From: Cavia porcellus | Taxonomy: Eukaryota; Chordata; Mammalia; Rodentia; Caviidae | NCBI RefSeq assembly: GCF_034190915.1 | Contig: NW_026947501.1 | Location: 7,440,001-7,504,000, forward strand | Direction of reading: 5' to 3' | DNA length: 64,000 nucleotides | Part shown: positions 22,046 to 34,071 of the stretch, one piece after another | How the letters are laid out: the number at the start of each line of letters is the position of its first letter | How positions within the stretch are numbered: position 1 is the stretch's first letter | Position numbers and translations under genes: made by a program | The notes under the pieces: generated by a model | What the model was told of the DNA's origin: nothing | Seen by the model: the letters and a program-made list of their open reading frames with translations, nothing else | Database searches by the model: none

Positions 22046-24776
22046 GAAAAGCATCGCGGCGTGGTCAGCATGGGGAGTTCAGGGAACATGAAGTGGCAAT
22101 GTAGGATAGGTTTCTGAAAAACATCGAGGGGCGGTGCGCATTGTATGGGTGTGTAACATTACATACACTAGTAGGAGAGAGAAAAACATCACGGGGTAGT
22201 GTGAATCGGAGGGTCTGAATTAGGATAGGCAGTGAGTGGCAACGTAGGATGGAGAAAAGCACCGCGGGGTGGTCAGCATGGGGAGGTCAGGGAACATGCA
22301 GTGGCAATGTAGGATAGGTTTCTGAAAAACATCGCGGGGTGGTGCGCATTGTATGGGTGTGTAATATTACATTCACTAGAAGGAGTGAGAAAAACATCAC
22401 AGGGTGGATTTAATCGGACGGTCTGAATTACGATAGGCAGTGAGTGGCAATGTTGGATGGAGAAAAGCACCGCGGGGTGGTCAGCATGGTGAGATCAGGG
22501 AACATGCAGTGGCAATGTAGGATAGGTTTCTCAAAAACATCGCGGGGTGGTGCACATTGTATGGGTGTGGAATATTACATTCACTAGTAGGAGTGAGAAC
22601 AACATCACGGGGTGGTGTGAATCGGAGGGTCTGAATTAGGATAGGCAGTGAGTGGCAATGTAGGATGGAGAAAAGCACCGCGGGGTGGTCAGCATGGGGA
22701 GGTCAGGGAACATGCCGTGGCAATGTAGGATAGGTTTCTGAAAAACATCCAGGTGTGGTGCGCATTGTATGGGTGTGTAATATTACATTCACTAGTAGGA
22801 GTGAGAAAAACATCACACGGTGGATTTAATCGGACGGTCTGAATTAGGATAGGCAGTGAGTGGCAATGTGGGATGGAGAAAAGCACCGCGGGGTGGTCAG
22901 CATGGTGAGATCAGGGAACATGCAGTGGCAATGTAGGATAGGTTTCTGAAAAACATCGCGGGGTGGTGCACATTGTATGGGTGTGGAATATTACATTCAC
23001 TAGTAGGAGTGAGAAAAACATCACGGGGTGGTGTGAATCGTAGGGTCTGAATTAGGATAGGCAGTGAGTGGCAATGTAGGATGGAGAAAAGCACCGCGGG
23101 GTGGTCAGCATGGCGAGGTGAGGGAACATGCAGTGGCAATGTAGGATAGGTTTCTGAAAAACATTGCGGGGTGGTGGGAATTGTATGGGTGTGTAAAATT
23201 ACATTCACAAGTACGAGTCAGAAAAACATCACGGGGTGGTGCAAATTGTATGGGTGTGTAACATTACATTCACTAGTAGGAGTGAGAAAAAACATCACGG
23301 GGTGGTGTGAATCGGAGGGTCTGAATTAGGATAGGCAGTGAGTGGCAATGTAGGATGGGGAAAAGCACCACGTGTTGGTCAGCATGGGGAGGTCAGGGAA
23401 CATGCAGTGGCAATGTAGGATAGGTTTCTGAAAAACATCGCGGGGTGGTGCGCATTGTATGATTGTGTAACATTGCATTCAATAGGAGGAGTGAGAAAAA
23501 CATCATGGGGTGGTGTGAATCGGAGGGTCTGAATTAGTATAGGCAGTGAGTGGCAATGTAGGATGGAGAAAAGCACCGCAGGGTGGTCAGCATGGGGAAG
23601 TCAGGGAACATGCTGTAGCATTGTAGGATTGGTTTCTGAAAAACATCGCGGGGTGGTGCGCATTGTTTGGGTTTGTAACATTACATTCACTAGTAGGAGT
23701 GAGAAAAACATCATGGGGTGGTGCGCATTTATGGGGTGTAACATTACATTCACTACTAGGTGTGAGAAAAACATCATGGGGTGGTGTGAATCGGAGGGTC
23801 TGAATTAGGATAGGAAGTGAGTGGCAATGCAGGATGGAGAAAAGCACCGTGGGGTGCTCTGCATGTGGAGGTCAGGGAACATGCAGTGGCAATGTAGGAT
23901 AGGTTTCTGAAAAACATCGCGGGGTGGTGCGCATTGTATGGGTGTGCACCATTACATTAACTAGTAGGAGTGAGAAAAACATCACGGGGTGGTGTGAATT
24001 GGAGGGTCTGAATTAGGATAGGCAGTGAGTGGCAATATAGGATGGACAAAAGCACCGCGGGTTGGTAAGCATGTGGAGGTGAGGGAACATGAAGTGGCAA
24101 TGTAGGGTAGGTTTCTGAAAAACATCGCAGGGTGGTACACATTGTATGGGTGTGTAAAATTACATTCTCTAGTAGGAGTGAGAAAAACATCACGGGGTGG
24201 TGTGAATCGGAGGGTCTGAAGTAGGATAGGCAGTGAGTTGCAATGTAGGGTGGAGAAAAGCACAGCGTGGTGGTCAGCATGGGGAGGTCAGGGAACATGC
24301 AGTGGCAATGTAGGATAGGATTCTGAAAAACATCGCTGGGTCTTGGGCATTGTATGGGTGAGTAACATTACATTCATTGTTAGGAGTGAGAAAAACATCA
24401 CAGGGTGGTGTGAATCGGAGGGTCTGAATGAGGATAGGCAGAGAGTGGCAATGTAGGGTGGAGAAAAGCACCGCGGGGTGGTCAGAATGGGGAAGTCAGG
24501 GATCATGCAGTGGCAATGTAGGATAGGTTTCTGAAAAACATCGCGGGGTGGTGCGCATTGTATGTTTGTGTAACATTACATTCACTAGTAGGAGTGAGAA
24601 AAACATCACGGGGTGCTGTGAATCGGAGGGTCTGAATTAGTATAGGCAGTGAGTGGCAATGTAGGAGGGAGAAAAGCACCGCGGGGTGGTCAGCATGCGG
24701 AGGTCAGGGAACATGCAGTGGCAATGTAGGATAGGTTTCTGAAAAACATCGCTGGGTGGTGCGCATTGTATGTTTG
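19942..24776 (+). repeat. Segmental tandem duplication of 4835 bp, copy 2
   Basis: Second copy of 15107-19941. Differences between copies are few, for example at 22335 the A subunit reads CATCGCGGGGTGG where copy 1 has CATCCAGGGGTGG, which looks like conversion from another monomer. Beyond about 24777 the sequence continues as ordinary alpha (CATTCACTAGTAGG, then CATCACGCGATGG), as expected if the exchange was between misaligned sister arrays. Confidence 0.85.
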
Positions 24777-25152
24777 TGTAACATTACATTCACTAGTAGG
24801 AGTGAGAAAAAACATCACGCGATGGTGTGAATCGGAGGGTCTCAATTAGGATAGGCAGTGAGTGGCAATGTAGGATGGAGAAAAGCAGAGCGGGGTGGTC
24901 AGCATGGGGAAGTCATGGAACATGCAGTGGCAATGTAGGATAGGTTTCTGAAAAACAATGCGGGGTAGTGCGCTTTGTATGGGTCTGTAACATTACATTC
25001 ACTAGTAGGAGTGAGAAAAACATCACGGGGTGTTGCGCATTTTAGTGGTGTGTAACATTACATTCACTAGTAGGAGTGAGAAAAACATAACGGGGTGGTG
25101 TGAATCAGAGGATCTGAATTAGGATAGGAAGTGAATGGCAATGTAGGATGGA
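22046..25152 (+). repeat. Alpha HOR, 14-monomer form (3107 bp)
   Basis: Retains the two monomers missing from the 12-monomer forms (starts 22254 and 22462; the second carries CTCAAAAACATCG and GAGAACAACATC). 3107 minus 2691 is 416, two monomers. The right end has the alpha-specific hybrid monomer in which TAGTGCGCTTTGTATGGG is followed by TCTGTAAC. The first about 2.7 kb belongs to copy 2 of the 4835 bp duplication. Confidence 0.87.
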
Positions 25153-28100
25153 GAAAAGCATCGCGGCGTGGTCAGCATGGGGAGTTCAGGGAACATGCAG
25201 TGGCAATGTAGGATAGGTTTCTGAAAAACATCGAGGGGCGGTGCGCATTGTATGGGTGTGTAACATTACATACACTAGTAGGAGAGAGAAAAACATCACG
25301 GGGTAGTGTGAATCGGAGGGTCTGAATTAGGATAGGCAGTGAGTGGCAACATAGGATGGAGAAAAGCACCGCGGGGTGGTCAGCATGGGGAGGTCAGGGA
25401 ACATGCAGTGGCAATGTAGGATAGGTTTCTGAAAAACATTGCGGGGTGGTTCGCATTGTATGGGTGTGTAACATTACATTAACTAGTAGGAGTGAGAAAA
25501 ACATCACTGGGTGGTGTGAATCAGAGGGTCTGAATTAGGACAGGCAGTGAGTGGCAATGTAGGATGGAGAAAAGCACCGCGGGGTGGTCGGCATGGGGAG
25601 GTGAGGGAACATGCCGTGGCAATGTAGAATAGGTTTCTGAAAAACATCCAGGGGTGGTGCGCATTGTATGGGTGTGTAATATTACATTCACTAGAAGGAG
25701 TGAGAAAAACATCACAGGGTGGATTTAATCGGACGGTCTGAATTACGATAGGCAGTGAGTGGCAATGTTGGATGGAGAAAAGCACCGCGGGGTGGTCAGC
25801 ATGGTGAGATCAGGGAACATGCAGAGGCAATGTAGGATAGGTTTCTCAAAAACATCGCGGGGTGGTGCCCATTGTATGGGTGTGGAATATTACATTCACT
25901 AGTAGGAGTGAGAACAACATCACGGGGTGGTGTGAATCGGAGGGTCTGAATTAGGATAGGCAGTGAGTGGCAATGTAGGATGGAGAAAAGCACCGCGGGG
26001 TGGTCAGCATGGGGAGGTCAGGGAACATGCCGTGGCAATGTAGGATAGGTTTCTGAAAAACATCCAGGTGTGGTGCGCATTGTATGGTTGTGTAATATTA
26101 CATTCACTAGTAGGAGTGAGAAAAACATCACAGGGTGGATTTAATCGGACGGTCTGAATTAGGATAGGCAGTGAGTGGCAATGTGGGATGGAGAAAAGCA
26201 CCGCGGGGTGGTCAGCATGGTGAGATCAGGGAACATGCAGTGGCAATGTAGGATAGGTTTCTGAAAAACATCGCGGGGTGGTGCACATTGTATGGGTGTG
26301 GAATATTACATTCACTAGTAGGAGTGAGAAAAACATCACGGGGTGGTGTGAATCGTAGGGTCTGAATTAGGATAGGCAGTGAGTGGCAATGTAGGATGGA
26401 GAAAAGCACCGCGGGGTGGTCAGCATGGCGAGGTGAGGGAACATGCAGTGGCAATGTAGGATAGGTTTCTGAAAAACATTGCGGGGTGGTGGGCATTGTA
26501 TGGGTGTGTAAAATTACATTCACTAGTACGAGTCAGAAAAACATCACGGGGTGGTGCAAATTGTATGGGTGTGTAACATTACATTCACTAGTAGGAGTGA
26601 GAAAAAACATCACGGGGTGGTGTGAATCGGAGGGTCTGAATTAGGATAGGCAGTGAGTGGCAATGTAGGATGGGGAAAAGCACCACGTGTTGGTCAGCAT
26701 GGGGAGGTCAGGGAACATGCAGTGGCAATGTAGGATAGGTTTCTGAAAAACATCGCGGGGTGGTGCGCATTGTATGATTCTGTAACATTACATTCAATAG
26801 TAGGAGTGAGAAAAACATCATGGGGTGGTGTGAATCGGAGGGTCTGAATTAGTATAGGCAGTGAGTGGCAATGTAGGATTTAGAAAAGCACCGCAGGGTG
26901 GTCAGCATGGGGAAGTCAGGGAACATGCTGTAGCAATGTAGGATTGGTTTCTGAAAAACATCGCGGTGTGGTGCACATTGTATGGGTGTGTAACATTACA
27001 TTCACTAGTAGGAGTGAGAAAAACATCTCGGGGTGGTGTGCATTTATGGGGTGTAACATTACATTCACTACTAGGAGTGAGAAAAACATCATGGGGTGGT
27101 GTGAATTGGAGTGTCTGAATTAGGATAGGAAGTGAGTGGCAATGCAGGATGGAGAAAAGCACCGTGGGGTGCTCTGCATGTGGAGGTCAGGGAACATGCA
27201 GTGGCAATGTAGGATAGGTTTCTGAAAAACATCGCGGGGTGGTGCGCATTGTATGGGTGTGCACCATTACATTCACTAGTAGGAGTGAGAAAAACATCAC
27301 GGGGTGGTGTGAATTGGAGGGTCTGAATTAGGATAGGCAGTGAGTGGCAATATAGGATGGAGAAAAGCACCGCGGGTTGGTCAGCATGTGGAGGTGAGGG
27401 AACATGAAGTGGCAATGTAGGGTAGGTTTCTGAAAAACATCGCAGGGTGGTACACATTGTATGGGTGTGTAAAATTACATTCTCTAGTAGGAGTGAGAAA
27501 AACATCACGGGGTGGTGTGAATCGGAGGGTCTGAATTAGGATAGGCAGTGAGTTGCAATGTAGGGTGGAGAAAAGCACAGCGTGGTGGTCAGCATGGGGA
27601 GGTCAGGGAACATGCAGTGGCAATGTAGGATAGGATTCTGAAAAACATCGCTGGGTCTTGGGCATTGTATGGGTGAGTAACATTACATTCATTGTTAGGA
27701 GTGAGAAAAACATCACGGGGTGGTGTGAATCGGAGGGTCTGAATGAGGATAGGCAGTGAGTGGCAATGTAGTGTGGAGAAAAGCACCGCGGGGTGGTCAG
27801 AATGGGGAGGTCAGGGATCATGCAGTGGCAATGTAGGATAGGTTTCTGAAAAACATCGCTGGGTGGTGCGCATTGTATGTTTGTGTAACATTACATTCAC
27901 TAGTAGGAGTGAGAAAAACATCACGGGGTGCTGTGAATCAGAGGGTCTGAATTAGTATAGGCAGTGAGTGGCAATGTAGGAGGGAGAAAAGCACCGCGGG
28001 GTGGTCAGCATGCGGAGGTCAGGGAACATGCAGTGGCAATGTAGGATAGGTTTCTGAAAAACATCGCTGGGTGGTGCGCATTGTATGTTTGTGTAACATT

Positions 28101-28884
28101 ACATTCACTAGTAGGAGTGAGAAAAAACATCACGCGATGGTGTGAATCGGAGGGTCTCAATTAGGATAGGCAGTGAGTGGCAATGTAGGATGGAGAAAAG
28201 CAGAGCGGGGTGGTCAGCATGGGGAAGTCATGGAACATGCAGTGGCAATGTAGGATAGGTTTCTGAAAAACAATGCGGGGTAGTGCGCTTTGTATGGGTG
28301 TGTAACATTACATTCACTAGTATGAGCGAAAAAAAACATCACGGGGTGGTGTGAATCGGATGGTCTGAATTAGGATAGGCAGTGAGTGGCAATGAAGGAT
28401 GGAGAAAAGCACCGTGGGGTGGTCAGCATGGGGAGGTCAGGGAACATGCAGTAGCAATGTAGGATAGGTTTCTGAAAAACATCCAGGGGTGGTTCGCAAT
28501 TTATGGGTGTGTAACATTACATTCACTAGTAGGAGTGAGAAAAACATCACGGGGTGTTGTGAATCAGAAGGTCTGAATTAGGATAGGAAGTGAGTGGCAA
28601 TGTAGGATGGAGAAAAGCACCACGGGGTGGTCAGCATGGGGAGGTCAGGGAACATGCAGTGGCAATGTAGGATAGGTTTCTGAAAAGCATCGCGCGGTGG
28701 TGCACATTGTATGGGTCTGTAACATTACATTCACTAGTAGGAGTGAGAAAAACATCACGGGGTGTTGCGCATTTTAGTGGTGTGTAACATGACATTCACT
28801 AGTAGGAGTGAGAAAAACATAACGGGGTGGTGTGAATCAGAGGATCTGAATTAGGATAGGAAGTGAATGGCAATGTAGGATGGA
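25153..28884 (+). repeat. Beta HOR, 17 monomers (3732 bp), fourth copy
   Basis: Monomer starts 25153, 25361, 25569, 25777, 25985, 26193, 26401, 26675, 26883, 27154, 27362, 27570, 27778, 27986, 28195, 28404 and 28612. Same order and marker variants as the beta at 3327. Small private changes include GTGCCCATTG at about 25866 and ACATGACATTC at about 28787. Confidence 0.87.
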
Positions 28885-31800
28885 GAAAAGCATCGCGGCG
28901 TGGTCAGCATGGGGAGTTCAGGGAACATGCAGTGGCAATGTAGGATAGGTTTCTGAAAAACATCGAGGGGCGGTGCGCATTGTATGGGTGTGTAACATTA
29001 CATACACTAGTAGGAGAGAGAAAAACATCACGGGGTAGTGTGAATCGGAGGGTCTGAATTAGGATAGGCAGTGAGTGGCAACGTAGGATGGAGAAAAGCA
29101 CCGCGGGGTGGTCAGCATGGGGAGGTCAGGGAACATGCAGTGGCAATGTAGGATAGGTTTCTGAAAAACATCCAGGGGTGGTGCGCATTGTATGGGTGTG
29201 TAATATCACATTCACTAGAAGGAGTGAGAAAAACATCACAGGGTGGATTTAATCGGACGGTCTGAATTACGATAGGCAGTGAGTGGCAATGTTGGATGGA
29301 GAAAAGCACCGCGGGGTGGTCAGCATGGTGAGATCAGGGAACATGCAGTGGCAATGTAGGATAGATTTCTCAAAAACATCGCGGGGTGGTGCACATTGTA
29401 TGGGTGTGGAATATTACATTCACTAGTAGGAGTGAGAACAACATCACGGGGTGGTGTGAATCGGAGGGTCTGAATTAGGATAGGCAGTGAGTGGCAATGT
29501 AGGATGGAGAAAAGCACCGCGGGGTGGTCAGCATGGGGAGGTCAGGGAACATGCCGTGGCAATGTAGGATAGGTTTCTGAAAAACATCCAGGTGTGGTGC
29601 GCATTGTATGGGTGTGTAATATTACATTCACTAGTAGGAGTGAGAAAAACATCACAGGGTGGATTTAATCGGACGGTCTGAATTAGGATAGGCAGTGAGT
29701 GGCAATGTGGGATGGAGAAAAGCACCGCGGGGTGGTCAGCATGGTGAGATCAGGGAACATGCAGTGGCAATGTAGGATAGGTTTCTGAAAAACATTGCGG
29801 GGTGGTGCACATTGTATGGGTGTGGAATATTACATTCACTAGTAGGAGTGAGAAAAACATCACGGGGTGGTGTGAATCGTAGGGTCTGAATTAGGATAGG
29901 CAGTGAGTGGCAATGTAGGATGGAGAAAAGCACCGCGGGGTGGTCAGCATGGCGAGGTGAGGGAACATGCAGTGGCAATGTAGGATAGCTTTCTGAAAAA
30001 CATTGCGGGGTGGTGGGCATTGTATGGGTGTGTAAAATTACATTCACAAGTACGAGTCAGAAAAACATCACGGGGTGGTGCAAATTGTATGGGTGTGTAA
30101 CATTATATTCACTAGTAGGAGTGAGAAAAAACATCACGGGGTGGTGTGAATCGGAGGGTCTGAATTAGGATAGGCAGTGAGTGGCAATGTAGGATGGGGA
30201 AAAGCACCACGTGTTGGTCAGCATGGGGAGGTCAGGGAACATGCAGTGGCAATGTAGGATAGGTTTCTGAAAAACATCGCGGGGTGGTGCGCATTGTATG
30301 ATTGTGTAACATTGCATTCAATAGGAGGAGTGAGAAAAACATCATGGGGTGGTGTGAATCGGAGGGTCTGAATTAGTATAGGCAGTGAGTGGCAATGTAG
30401 GATGGAGAAAAGCACCGCAGGGTGGTCAGCATGGGGAAGTCAGGGAACATGCTGTAGCATTGTAGGATTGGTTTCTGAAAAACATCGCGGGGTGGTGCGC
30501 ATTGTTTGGGTTTGTAACATTACATTCACTAGTAGGAGTGAGAAAAACATCATGGGGTGGTGCGCATTTATGGGGTGTAACATTACATTCACTACTAGGT
30601 GTGAGAAAAACATCATGGGGTGGTGTGAATCGGAGGGTCTGAATTAGGATAGGAAGTGAGTGGCAATGCAGGATGGAGAAAAGCACCGTGGGGTGCTCTG
30701 CATGTGGAGGTCAGGGAACATGCAGTGGCAATGTAGGATAGGTTTCTGAAAAACATCGCGGGGTGGTGCGCATTGTATGGGTGTGCACCATTACATTCAC
30801 TAGTAGGAGTGAGAAAAACATCACGGGGTGGTGTGAATTGGAGGGTCTGAATTAGGATAGGCAGTGAGTGGCAATATAGGATGGACAAAAGCACCGCGGG
30901 TTGGTAAGCATGTGGAGGTGAGGGAACATGAAGTGGCAATGTAGGGTAGGTTTCTGAAAAACATCGCAGGGTGGTACACATTGTATGGGTGTGTAAAATT
31001 ACATTCTCTAGTAGGAGTGAGAAAAACATCACGGGGTGGTGTGAATCGGAGGGTCTGAATTAGGATAGGCAGTGAGTTGCAATGTAGGGTGGAGAAAAGC
31101 ACAGCGTGGTGGTCAGCATGGGGAGGTCAGGGAACATGCAGTGGCAATGTAGGATAGGATTCTGAAAAACATCGCTGGGTCTTGGGCATTGTATGGGTGA
31201 GTAACATTACATTCATTGTTAGGAGTGAGAAAAACATCACGGGGTGGTGTGAATCGGAGGGTCTGAATGAGGATAGGCAGAGAGTGGCAATGTAGGGTGG
31301 AGAAAAGCACCGCGGGGTGGTCAGAATGGGGAAGTCAGGGATCATGCAGTGGCAATGTAGGATAGGTTTCTGAAAAACATCGCGGGGTGGTGCGCATTGT
31401 ATGTTTGTGTAACATTACATTCACTAGTAGGAGTGAGAAAAACATCACGGGGTGCTGTGAATCGGAGGGTCTGAATTAGTATAGGCAGTGAGTGGCAATG
31501 TAGGAGGGAGAAAAGCACCGCGGGGTGGTCAGCATGCGGAGGTCAGGGAACATGCAGTGGCAATGTAGGATAGGTTTCTGAAAAACATCGCTGGGTGGTG
31601 CGCATTGTATGTTTGTGTAACATTACATTCACTAGTAGGAGTGAGAAAAAACATCACGCGATGGTGTGAATCGGAGGGTCTCAATTAGGATAGGCAGTGA
31701 GTGGCAATGTAGGATGGAGAAAAGCAGAGAGGGGTGGTCAGCATGGGGAAGTCATGGAACATGCAGTGGCAATGTAGGATAGGTTTCTGAAAAACAATGC

Positions 31801-31991
31801 GGGGTAGTGCGCTTTGTATGGGTCTGTAACATTACATTCACTAGTAGGAGTGAGAAAAACATCACGGGGTGTTGCGCATTTTAGTGGTGTGTAACATTAC
31901 ATTCACTAGTAGGAGTGAGAAAAACATAACGGGGTGGTGTGAATCAGAGGATCTGAATTAGGATAGGAAGTGAATGGCAATGTAGGATGGA
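28885..31991 (+). repeat. Alpha HOR, 14-monomer form (3107 bp), second copy
   Basis: Monomer starts 28885, 29093, 29301, 29509, 29717, 29925, 30199, 30407, 30678, 30886, 31094, 31302, 31510 and 31719. It is the clearest full alpha. Relative to beta it lacks the monomer with ACATTAACTAG on the left and two monomers on the right; the right-hand joint is inside the monomer at 31719, near 31813-31825. Confidence 0.88.
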
Positions 31992-32407
31992 GAAAAGCAT
32001 CGCGGCGTGGTCAGCATGGGGAGTTCAGGGAACATGCAGTGGCAATGTAGGATAGGTTTCTGAAAAACATCGAGGGGCGGTGCGCATTGTATGGGTGTGT
32101 AACATTACATACACTAGTAGGAGAGAGAAAAACATCACGGGGTAGTGTGAATCGGAGGGTCTGAATTAGGATAGGCAGTGAGTGGCAACATAGGATGGAG
32201 AAAAGCACCGCGGGGTGGTCAGCATGGGGAGGTCAGGGAACATGCAGTGGCAATGTAGGATAGGTTTCTGAAAAACATCGCGGGGTGGTTCGCATTGTAT
32301 GGGTGTGTAACATTACATTAACTAGTAGGAGTGAGAAAAACATCACTGGGTGGTGTGAATCAGAGGGTCTGAATTAGGACAGGCAGTGAGTGGCAATGTA
32401 GGATGGA

Positions 32408-33239
32408 GAAAAGCACTGCGGGGTGGTCGGCATGGGGAGGTGAGGGAACATGCCGTGGCAATGTAGAATAGGTTTCTGAAAAACATCCAGGGGTGGTGCG
32501 CATTGTATGGGTGTGTAATATTACATTCACTAGAAGGAGTGAGAAAAACATCACAGGGTGGATTTAATCGGATGGTCTGAATTACGATAGGCAGTGAGTG
32601 GCAATGTTGGATGGAGAAAAGCACCGCGGGGTGGTCAGCATGGTGAGATCAGGGAACATGCAGAGGCAATGTAGGATAGGTTTCTCAAAAACATCGCGGG
32701 GTGGTGCACATTGTATGGGTGTGGAATATTACATTCACTAGTAGGAGTGAGAACAACATCACGGGGTGGTGTGAATCGGAGGGTCTGAATTAGGATAGGC
32801 AGTGAGTGGCAATGTAGGATGGAGAAAAGCACCGCGGGGTGGTCAGCATGGGGAGGTCAGGGAACATGCCGTGGCAATGTAGGATAGGTTTCTGAAAAAC
32901 ATCCAGGTGTGGTGCGCATTGTATGGGTGTGAAATATTACATTCACTAGTAGGAGTGAGAAAAACATCACAGGGTGGATTTAATCGGACGGTCTGAATTA
33001 GGATAGGCAGTGAGTGGCAATGTGGGATGGAGAAAAGCACCGCGGGGTGGTCAGCATGGTGAGATCAGGGAACATGCAGTGGCAATGTAGGATAGGTTTC
33101 TGAAAAACATCGCGGGGTGGTGCACATTGTATGGGTGTGGAATATTACATTCACTAGTAGGAGTGAGAAAAACATCACGGGGTGGTGTGAATCGTAGGGT
33201 CTGAATTAGGATAGGCAGTGAGTGGCAATGTAGGATGGA
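32408..33239 (+). repeat. 832 bp tandem duplication, copy 1
   Basis: Four monomers that in other betas occur once: the one with GTCGGCATGG, the one with GGTGAGATCAGGG and CTCAAAAACATCG, the one with GCCGTGG and CATCCAGGTGTGG, and the one with GCACATTGTATGGGTGTGGA. Its last B subunit (GAATCGTAGGG, about 33190) is directly followed by a second GTCGGCATGG at 33259, which marks the joint. Confidence 0.87.
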
Positions 33240-34071
33240 GAAAAGCACCGCGGGGTGGTCGGCATGGGGAGGTGAGGGAACATGCCGTGGCAATGTAGAA
33301 TAGGTTTCTGAAAAACATCCAGGGGTGGTGCGCATTGTATGGGTGTGTAATATTACATTCACTAGAAGGAGTGAGAAAAACATCACAGGGTGGATTTAAT
33401 CGGACGGTCTGAATTACGATAGGCAGTGAGTGGCAATGTTGGATGGAGAAAAGCACCGCGGGGTGGTCCGCATGGTGAGATCAGGGAACATGCAGAGGCA
33501 ATGTAGGATAGGTTTCTCAAAAACATCGCGGGGTGGTGCACATTGTATGGGTGTGGAATATTACATTCACTAGTAGGAGTGAGAACAACATCACGGGGTG
33601 GTGTGAATCGGAGGGTCTGAATTAGGATAGGCAGTGAGTGGCAATGTAGGATGGAGAAAAGCACCGCGGGGTGGTCAGCATGGGGAGGTCAGGGAACATG
33701 CCGTGGCAATGTAGGATAGGTTTCTGAAAAACATCCAGGTGTGGTGCGCATTGTATGGGTGTGAAATATTACATTCACTAGTAGGAGTGAGAAAAACATC
33801 ACAGGGTGGATTTAATCGGACGGTCTGAATTAGGATAGGCAGTGAGTGGCAATGTGGGATGGAGAAAAGCACCGCGGGGTGGTCAGCATGGTGAGATCAG
33901 GGAACATGCAGTGGCAATGTAGGATAGGTTTCTGAAAAACATCGCGGGGTGGTGCACATTGTATGGGTGTGGAATATTACATTCACTAGTAGGAGTGAGA
34001 AAAACATCACGGGGTGGTGTGAATCGTAGGGTCTGAATTAGGATAGGCAGTGAGTGGCAATGTAGGATGGA
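33240..34071 (+). repeat. 832 bp tandem duplication, copy 2
   Basis: Second copy of 32408-33239. Differences I can see are few: CACTGCGG becomes CACCGCGG near 33246, CGGATGG becomes CGGACGG near 33404, and GTCAGCATGG becomes GTCCGCATGG near 33467. Near identity indicates a recent event. Confidence 0.86.
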
